A DNA stretch of 10,119 bases from Minisyncoccota bacterium. Its GTDB lineage: Bacteria > Patescibacteriota > Minisyncoccia > Minisyncoccales > RBG-13-42-11. The stretch lies in contig JAQUAA010000020.1 in the NCBI GenBank assembly GCA_028687495.1, forward strand, positions 1 through 10,119, read 5' to 3'. The notes below the pieces were generated by a model. That model searched no databases. It had not been told where the DNA came from and saw only the letters and a program-made list of their open reading frames with translations. Shown here in pieces: positions 5,998 to 10,119 of the stretch; the first letter of the stretch is position 1; every line of letters begins with the position of its first letter. A program made the position numbers and the translations under genes.

Positions 5998-7029
5998 ATG
6001 TCATTTTCGGTAGGCATAGTTGGCCTCCCCAATGTCGGAAAATCAACCTTATTCAAGGCTCTCACCAGAATTAAGGTGGATATCGCACCCTACCCTTTTA
6101 CCACGATACACCCTAACGTCGGAGTGGTTCAGGTACCGGATGAAAGATTGCAAAAAGTGGCTGAAATCATAAAACCGGAAAAGATAACACCAACCATCAT
6201 CGAGTTCGTTGATGTCGCGGGATTGGTCAAGGGAGCCCATAAGGGAGAAGGTCTGGGAAACCAGTTTTTGGCTCAGATCAGAAACTGCGATGCAATCTTG
6301 GAGATAGTCAGGGGGTTTGAGGATCAAAACGTAGAACACGTGACCGGTGAAATCAATCCCGAAAAAGACATTGAAATAATAAAAATAGAACTTTTGATGA
6401 AGGACCTGGAGACCATTGACGGTCTTCTGGCCAAACTGGAAAAAGAGATAAAGGACAAAAAAACGATAAAGAAAATAGAGCTGGTTAAAAGAATAAAAGA
6501 CTGGGTTTCTCAGGAAAAAATGATTTCTGAATTTCAACTTGGGGAAGAAGAAAAATCGGAGATTAAAGAATATCAATTTTTGACCTCAAAACCCATCCTT
6601 TATATCTTAAATAGCGACGGCGTAACAAAGGAACTGCCGATTCAATTCAAATATTTGGCGATGAATTTAAAGGACGAAGAGGGATTTTCGGAATTATCGC
6701 AAAAAGACAAGGAAGAGCTCGGCGCCCAGTCAAAACTTGACCAGTTAATCTTAAACTGCTACAATATCCTTGATCTGATTACTTTTTATACGGTGGCGGG
6801 CGGAAAAGAAACACGGGCCTGGACGTTAAAAAAAGGACTGACGGCTCCTGAAGCAGGCGGCGTGGTGCATACTGATTTCAAGGAAAAATTTATCAGGGCC
6901 GAAGTAATCAACTGGCAGAAATTAGCCGAAGCCAGCGCTTGGAAACAGGCTCAGGAAAAAGGATGGCTGAAACTGGTCGGTAAGGAATATGTTGTCCAAG
7001 ACGGCGACGTTATAGAGTTCAAAATTTAA
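5998..7029 (+). CDS. ychF: YchF/OLA1-family P-loop GTPase/ATPase
   Basis: A 343-residue Obg-superfamily P-loop protein (E. coli YchF has 363). YchF binds ribosomes and, in studied members, prefers ATP. Walker A is GLPNVGKS (9-16). The switch region contains APYPFTTIHPNVGVV (30-44). G3 is DVAGLVKGAHKGEGLGNQFL (72-91), where relatives usually have KGASKGEGLG. A lysine/glutamate-rich helical insertion (~130-195) corresponds to the YchF coiled coil. The C-terminal TGS domain is clear: FYTVAGGKETRAWTLKKG (263-280), APEAGGVVHTDF (283-294) and GKEYVVQDGDVIEFK (328-342). The G4 position reads LNSDG (204-208) instead of the usual NxxE. Start choice: ATG 5998 places the Walker A as expected; the TTG at 5992 would add only two residues. 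It leads the ychF-rpsF-ssb-rpsR block, without a Shine-Dalgarno. Confidence 0.96.
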   Translation: MSFSVGIVGLPNVGKSTLFKALTRIKVDIAPYPFTTIHPNVGVVQVPDERLQKVAEIIKPEKITPTIIEFVDVAGLVKGAHKGEGLGNQFLAQIRNCDAILEIVRGFEDQNVEHVTGEINPEKDIEIIKIELLMKDLETIDGLLAKLEKEIKDKKTIKKIELVKRIKDWVSQEKMISEFQLGEEEKSEIKEYQFLTSKPILYILNSDGVTKELPIQFKYLAMNLKDEEGFSELSQKDKEELGAQSKLDQLILNCYNILDLITFYTVAGGKETRAWTLKKGLTAPEAGGVVHTDFKEKFIRAEVINWQKLAEASAWKQAQEKGWLKLVGKEYVVQDGDVIEFKI

Positions 7030-7035
7030 AAATCA

Positions 7036-7443
7036 ATGAAAAATTACGAACTAACCTATCTGGTTTCATCTGAACTTCCCGAAGAGGAAGTAAAGAGCCT
7101 ACAAGCTAAAATCGCCTCATTCGTCCAAGAAGAAGGAGGATTTTTAGTTGAGGAAGGCATGTTTTTGAGAAGAAAATTGGCTTATCCCATTAAAAAACAA
7201 TCTCAGGCCTATCTGGTTATCTTTGTCTTCCAGCTTGATCCTCAAAAACTGGCTAATTTAGAAAAGAAACTGAAGGCGGAAAGTCAGATTTTGCGCTATT
7301 TGCTTTTAATAAAGCTGCCGCAAAGACCCAGAAAAATTCGCGCTTTCATAAGAAAGCCGGTTGAAGAAAAACCGGAAAAAGAAAAGAAAGTCGAATTAAA
7401 AGAAATCGAGAAAAAACTCGAAGAAATATTAAAAGAGGAATAA
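7036..7443 (+). CDS. rpsF: Small ribosomal subunit protein bS6
   Basis: A 135-residue bS6 protein, a component of the 30S platform that pairs with bS18. The N-terminal MKNYELTYLVSSELPEEEV is the standard opening of S6 (MRxYExxxIL...). The rest of the ferredoxin-like fold is clear: RRKLAYPIKKQSQAYLVIF (45-63) contains the strand that contacts S18 and 16S rRNA, and LRYLLLIKL (86-94) is the last strand. S6 is normally about 95-100 residues; here a tail of lysine and glutamate (about 107-135) follows and probably forms a charged helix. It starts 6 bases after the ychF stop without a Shine-Dalgarno, leaving no room for a separate S6:S18-binding leader before the gene. ssb follows after 4 bases. 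Confidence 0.96.
   Translation: MKNYELTYLVSSELPEEEVKSLQAKIASFVQEEGGFLVEEGMFLRRKLAYPIKKQSQAYLVIFVFQLDPQKLANLEKKLKAESQILRYLLLIKLPQRPRKIRAFIRKPVEEKPEKEKKVELKEIEKKLEEILKEE
7435..7438 (+). promoter_or_regulatory. Shine-Dalgarno site for ssb
   Basis: GAGG lies 9 bases before the ssb ATG at 7448, inside the last codons of rpsF. It is the only start codon in the window with a recognisable anti-16S match at a useful distance; the other nine visible starts have none. SSB is needed in large amounts, so a stronger site here would make sense. A chance match within the glutamate codons of the rpsF tail is possible. Confidence 0.5.
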
Positions 7444-7447
7444 TTAA

Positions 7448-7876
7448 ATGAATTTAAACAAAGTTCTTCTAATCGGCAGGTTAACGAGGGATCCTGAAAC
7501 CAAGGCCCTTCCTTCCGGCCAGTCGGTGACTTCTTTCGGAATGGCTACGGATCGCTTTTTCAAGGACAGAAACGGCCAAAAACAACAGCAGACCGATTTT
7601 CATAACATCGTGCTTTTCGGAAAAGTGGCTGACATCGCTGCGCAATATCTGAACAAGGGTTCCCTGGTCTTGATTGAAGGCAGGATAAGAACGAGGTCCT
7701 GGAAAGATTCCAGCGGCAATCAAAGGTACAGAACGGAAATCATCGGAGAAAGAATGCAATTGGGCCCCAAATCAGCCGGCAGAGTGGCACCGGAAGAAAA
7801 GCCGCAAGCGCCAGCCCAAGAAGACATCCCGGTTATCGAAGAGGATGAGATCGATATAAAAGACATACCGTTTTAA
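7448..7876 (+). CDS. ssb: Single-stranded DNA-binding protein
   Basis: A 142-residue bacterial SSB. It binds ssDNA as an oligomer during replication, repair and recombination, and recruits partner proteins through its acidic tip. The OB-fold occupies about residues 1-105: MNLNKVLLIGRLTRDPE (1-17), the SFGMATDRFF strand (29-38), DFHNIVLFGKVADIAAQYL (50-68), and LVLIEGRIRTRSW (73-85) with RYRTEII (93-99). A short alanine/proline-rich linker leads to the acidic tail EEDEIDIKDIPF, whose terminal DIPF matches the partner-binding tip (DDIPF) of other bacterial SSBs. The gene lies between rpsF and rpsR, as in many bacteria, with gaps of 4 bases on each side and a GAGG site upstream. I saw nothing unusual in the fold. 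Confidence 0.97.
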   Translation: MNLNKVLLIGRLTRDPETKALPSGQSVTSFGMATDRFFKDRNGQKQQQTDFHNIVLFGKVADIAAQYLNKGSLVLIEGRIRTRSWKDSSGNQRYRTEIIGERMQLGPKSAGRVAPEEKPQAPAQEDIPVIEEDEIDIKDIPF

Positions 7877-7880
7877 TTAT

Positions 7881-8078
7881 ATGGAATGCTATTTTTGCCA
7901 ACGCAACATTAGAGATATTGATTTTAAAGAAACGCAGGCTCTGCGTAAGTTTATTTCCGCTTCGGGAAAAATCAAATCAAAAAAAAGAACTGGAATCTGT
8001 TCCAGCCACCAAAGAAGATTGGCGAGAGCCATAAAAAGAGCGCGATATTTAGCTCTCCTCTCCCCGATTGCGAAATAG
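7881..8078 (+). CDS. rpsR: Small ribosomal subunit protein bS18
   Basis: A 65-residue bS18, the partner of bS6 on the 30S platform. Diagnostic stretches are IDFKETQALRKFISASGKI (13-31), KKRTGICSSHQRRLARAIKRARYLALL (34-60) and the terminal SPIAK. C3 and C6 form CxxC, and with C40 and H43 they make a plausible zinc site, as in zinc-containing (C+) S18 paralogues. The protein begins immediately before the CxxC and lacks the short arginine-rich N-terminal extension found in many homologues; a normal S18 is about 70-80 residues. It starts 4 bases after ssb with no Shine-Dalgarno and ends in TAG, the only TAG stop here. Its last 30 bases overlap the end of recA on the opposite strand. No rplI (bL9) follows, although many bacteria place it here. 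Confidence 0.95.
   Translation: MECYFCQRNIRDIDFKETQALRKFISASGKIKSKKRTGICSSHQRRLARAIKRARYLALLSPIAK
8032..8056 (-). terminator. Weak intrinsic-terminator-like hairpin at the end of recA, inside rpsR
   Basis: Read on the minus strand, AGAGC (8056-8052) pairs with GCTCT (8041-8037) around a 10-base loop that contains the recA TAA stop. The second arm runs into TTTTT then AT (8037-8032). This is the layout of a rho-independent terminator with a short 5-bp stem. The stem is weak and lies within the rpsR coding sequence, so termination is an inference. No comparable structure is apparent on the plus strand after rpsR. Confidence 0.35.
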
Positions 8079-9053
8079 AGTTTCTTTAATTTTCTCCGCG
8101 ATTTTAGGATTCTCTTTCAGGAATTCCTTGCTCGCTTCCATTCCCTGTCCGAGTTGAGTTTCTTCAAACTGAAGCCATGACCCGGCTTTTTTTATTGTGC
8201 CTGATTTTATGCCGGCATTTAGAATGTCTCCGGCGTAAGAAATTCCTTCGTTGTAATAAATATCGAATTCGGCAATTTTGAAAGGCGGCGCCACTTTATT
8301 CTTAACTATCTTTGCCTTTATCCTTGAACCCACAATCTCTTCTTTCTGTTTGATTTGGGCGATTCTTCTCAAGTCAATTCTGACTGAAGCGTAAAATTTC
8401 AAAGCCAAACCTCCCGGCGTCGTCTCCGGATTGCCGAACATGATTCCGATTTTCATTCTGGTTTGGTTGAGAAAAATCAAAACTGTTTTTGTCTTAGAAA
8501 TAATGCCCGATAGTTTTCTCAATGCTTGGGACATTAAACGCGCCTGCAACCCTATCTGAAATTCGCCCATTTCTCCGGCGATTTCCGCCTGAGGAACCAA
8601 GGCTGCCACCGAATCAACCACGATTATATCAACTTCACCCGACTTAACCAGGGTCTCAACGATCTGCAGCGCCTGTTCGCCTGAATCCGGCTGGGAAATT
8701 AAAAGGTCATCGATGTTAACTCCGATTCTTTTGGCATAATCCGGATCCAAAGCATGCTCGGCATCAACGAAAGCGCCGATTCCTCCTTTTTTTTGGGCTT
8801 CGGCCAAGATATGCAAAGCCAAAGTGGTTTTGCCCGAACTTTCCGGACCGAAAATTTCAATTACCCTTCCCCGGGGAACTCCCCCCACTCCCAAAGCCAA
8901 ATCCACGGAAATGGAGCCCGTCGGAATCACGTCAACATCGACGGCTCTCACTTCCTTTAATTTCATGATCGCTCCTTCGCCAAAACGCTGTTTTATTTCA
9001 TCCACCGCTTCCTGCAAACCCTGTTCAGTTTTTTCTTCCTTTTTCTTTGGCAT
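8049..9053 (-). CDS. recA: Recombinase RecA
   Basis: A 334-residue RecA, slightly shorter than E. coli's 353. It forms ATP-dependent filaments on ssDNA for homologous recombination and, where present, SOS signalling. The opening region includes IKQRFGEGAIMKL (20-32). Walker A is GPESSGKT (69-76), followed by FVDAEHALDPDYAKRIGV (95-112). Walker B is IIVVDSVAAL (143-152). Loop L1 reads GEMGEFQIGLQARLMSQALR (160-179), with EFQI replacing the usual D-(S/T)-H-(V/M). Loop L2 includes NQTRMKIGIMFGNPETTPGG (196-215), then LALKFYASVRIDLRR. The C-terminus ends KIKETLFRNRGEES with little of the acidic tail seen in some RecAs. It lies 23 bases downstream of ftsK on the same strand, behind an inverted repeat and an extended -10-like sequence, with no Shine-Dalgarno. 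Its 3' end overlaps rpsR by 30 bases. Confidence 0.97.
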   Translation of the reverse strand: MPKKKEEKTEQGLQEAVDEIKQRFGEGAIMKLKEVRAVDVDVIPTGSISVDLALGVGGVPRGRVIEIFGPESSGKTTLALHILAEAQKKGGIGAFVDAEHALDPDYAKRIGVNIDDLLISQPDSGEQALQIVETLVKSGEVDIIVVDSVAALVPQAEIAGEMGEFQIGLQARLMSQALRKLSGIISKTKTVLIFLNQTRMKIGIMFGNPETTPGGLALKFYASVRIDLRRIAQIKQKEEIVGSRIKAKIVKNKVAPPFKIAEFDIYYNEGISYAGDILNAGIKSGTIKKAGSWLQFEETQLGQGMEASKEFLKENPKIAEKIKETLFRNRGEES

Positions 9054-9076
9054 ATATATTATTTTACCATAAAATA
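9054..9076 (-). promoter_or_regulatory. Putative recA promoter with a perfect 7-bp inverted repeat
   Basis: The 23-base gap between ftsK and recA holds TATTTTA (9060-9066) and TAAAATA (9070-9076), a perfect inverted repeat around a 3-base spacer. On the minus strand this also reads TGG-TAAAAT (9069-9061), an extended -10 arrangement (TGn plus a hexamer matching TATAAT at 5 of 6). It lies 7 bases before the recA ATG, so transcription would begin near the start codon. The repeat could be an operator or a chance AT-rich palindrome. It resembles neither the E. coli (CTGT-N8-ACAG) nor the Bacillus (GAAC-N4-GTTC) LexA box. Confidence 0.45.
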
Positions 9077-10119
9077 TTAAACTTTCTTCCAGCTGTCTTC
9101 TTCCTCCGGATTATCGGGATTATCGGAAGGTATCTCCTGGGGATAATTCTCGGCGGTCTTGCCGGCGATATAAACTTCTCTGGGTTTTGCTCCTTCGCCA
9201 GGTCCCACCACTCCTTGTTCCTCCAGCATATCCAGCAGTCTTGCAGCCCTGGCATAGCCTACCCTTAATCTTCTCTGCAGGAAAGAGGCGGAAGCTTTTT
9301 TCGTTTCAATGACCATTTTTTTAGCTTCCTCGTACAAAGGATCTTCCCCGCCTTCAAACCCTTCAAAGTTCTCTCCCTCCTTCATCTCCAAGGTTTTTTC
9401 CAGGTCTTGGGCCAGATGATTTTCAAAAAACTCAAGTCCCTCTCCCTCCAAGAATTTTTCTCTCTGGTCCTTGATGTAATCAACCACTTTCTTTACTTCT
9501 TTCTCGGAGACGTAAGCTCCCTGGATTCTTCTCGGTTTAGAAACTTCAGCTGAAATGAAAAGCAGATCGCCAGCTCCCAAAAGTTTTTCAGCTCCTGACA
9601 TGTCGAGAACGGTTCTTGAATCAACCTGACTGGCCACCTGAAAAGTCACCCTTGAGGTGATGTTAGCCTTAATCAGCCCCGTAATCACTTCCACCGAAGG
9701 CCTTTGGGTAGCCACGACCAGATGAATACCGACGGCTCTGGACATCTGGGCCAATCTGACGATTCCCGCCTCCATTTCTCTTCCTTTGGCAGCCATTAAA
9801 TCAGCCAATTCATCGACGATTAAAACGATAAAAGGCAGGGGCTTTTTTCCTTCTCTTATCGCCTTTTCGTTATAGCTAGTAATGTTTCTCGAACCATTGC
9901 CGGAAAGAATATCAAACCTTCTTTCCATTTCGGAAATCAGCCATTTCAAGGCGTTAATCGTCCTCTGGGCGTCGAAAATGACCGGAGTCAGAAGATGAGG
10001 CAGTTCCTTGTACGCTGAAAATTCGACTCTTTTGGGATCCACCAGAATAAATCTCAGAATCTCGGGCGAGTTTTGATAAAGTAAACTCAAAATTAAATTA
10101 TTCAAAAAAATGGTTTTAC
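9077..10119 (-). CDS. ftsK: DNA translocase FtsK, C-terminal motor and gamma domain (5' end outside window)
   Basis: The C-terminal 346 codons of an FtsK/SpoIIIE-family hexameric DNA pump, which works at the division septum to clear chromosome ends and, with XerC/D, resolve dimers. The visible part begins in the Walker A loop (partial G, then KTIFLNN) at the window edge; the first apparent start is an internal TTG leucine codon. Next come FILVDPKRVEFSAYKELPHLL, the EMERRF motif, Walker B FIVLIVDELADLM and the conserved VVATQRPSVEVITGLIKANI. After the motor domain an acidic linker (GEGLEFFENH through EGFEGGED) leads to the winged-helix gamma domain, from DPLYEEAKKMVI to ARAARLLDMLEEQGVVGP, which reads polar KOPS-like DNA sites. 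An acidic tail (PDNPEEEDSWKKV) follows. N-terminal membrane segments would lie outside the window. recA follows on the same strand. Confidence 0.96.
   Translation of the reverse strand, partial: KTIFLNNLILSLLYQNSPEILRFILVDPKRVEFSAYKELPHLLTPVIFDAQRTINALKWLISEMERRFDILSGNGSRNITSYNEKAIREGKKPLPFIVLIVDELADLMAAKGREMEAGIVRLAQMSRAVGIHLVVATQRPSVEVITGLIKANITSRVTFQVASQVDSRTVLDMSGAEKLLGAGDLLFISAEVSKPRRIQGAYVSEKEVKKVVDYIKDQREKFLEGEGLEFFENHLAQDLEKTLEMKEGENFEGFEGGEDPLYEEAKKMVIETKKASASFLQRRLRVGYARAARLLDMLEEQGVVGPGEGAKPREVYIAGKTAENYPQEIPSDNPDNPEEEDSWKKV

Noticed and set aside
6049..6576. Long minus-strand open frame of 175 codons opposite YchF
   Set aside because: The phenylalanine/tyrosine-rich translation is the mirror of lysine/glutamate codons in YchF; no motif or start signal supports it.
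10103..10105. TTG as a start codon for the FtsK fragment
   Set aside because: Walker A residues GKTIF lie upstream in the same frame and run to the window edge, so this is an internal leucine codon.
1..10119. Mobile elements, CRISPR arrays, defence islands or toxin-antitoxin pairs
   Set aside because: No transposase, integrase, regularly spaced repeat, restriction or Cas motif was seen; virtually all DNA is accounted for by identifiable genes.
1..10119. Alternative genetic code with TGA read as glycine (as in Gracilibacteria/Absconditabacteria)
   Set aside because: All full-length genes lack in-frame TGA, and the phosphomannomutase ends at TGA at its expected length.

Overview
The window looks like part of a compact bacterial genome, most likely Candidate Phyla Radiation (Patescibacteria, perhaps a Parcubacteria-like lineage). 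This is an inference. It rests on moderate to low GC, gaps of 0-6 bases between co-directional genes, tail-to-tail gene overlaps, near absence of Shine-Dalgarno motifs, and small divergent versions of housekeeping proteins. All full-length genes read cleanly with TGA as a stop (one gene ends in TGA, one in TAG, the rest in TAA), which argues against the TGA=Gly lineages.

Layout, left to right. (1) 3-3873, plus strand: a tightly packed run made of the 3' part of a CDP-paratose 2-epimerase-like sugar-nucleotide epimerase, a small phosphomannose-isomerase-type cupin, tRNA-Leu(CAG), ribonuclease J and tryptophanyl-tRNA synthetase. The tRNA sits directly against the cupin stop codon and 3 bases before the RNase J start codon. 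(2) 3826-5991: an AT-rich divergent pair, a phosphomannomutase/phosphoglucomutase on the minus strand and a HAD-IIB phosphatase on the plus strand, separated by only 27 bases that seem to hold overlapping back-to-back promoters. (3) 5998-8078, plus strand: ychF-rpsF-ssb-rpsR, the conserved order known from Bacillus and other bacteria. (4) 10119-8049, minus strand: the C-terminal part of the FtsK DNA translocase followed by recA. recA runs convergently into rpsR with a 30-base overlap.

Functionally the window mixes sugar-nucleotide metabolism (epimerase, cupin, phosphomannomutase, perhaps the HAD phosphatase) with core information processing: tRNA, RNA decay, tRNA charging, translation-associated GTPase/ATPase, ribosomal proteins S6 and S18, SSB, RecA and FtsK. 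I see no mobile element, CRISPR array, prophage or obvious new defence system. No stretch longer than 30 bases lacks a gene. The points most worth a second look are the tRNA/RNase J junction, the symmetric divergent promoter, the inverted repeat before recA, and unusual residues in the active-site loops of the phosphomannomutase, the YchF G4 motif and RecA loop L1.
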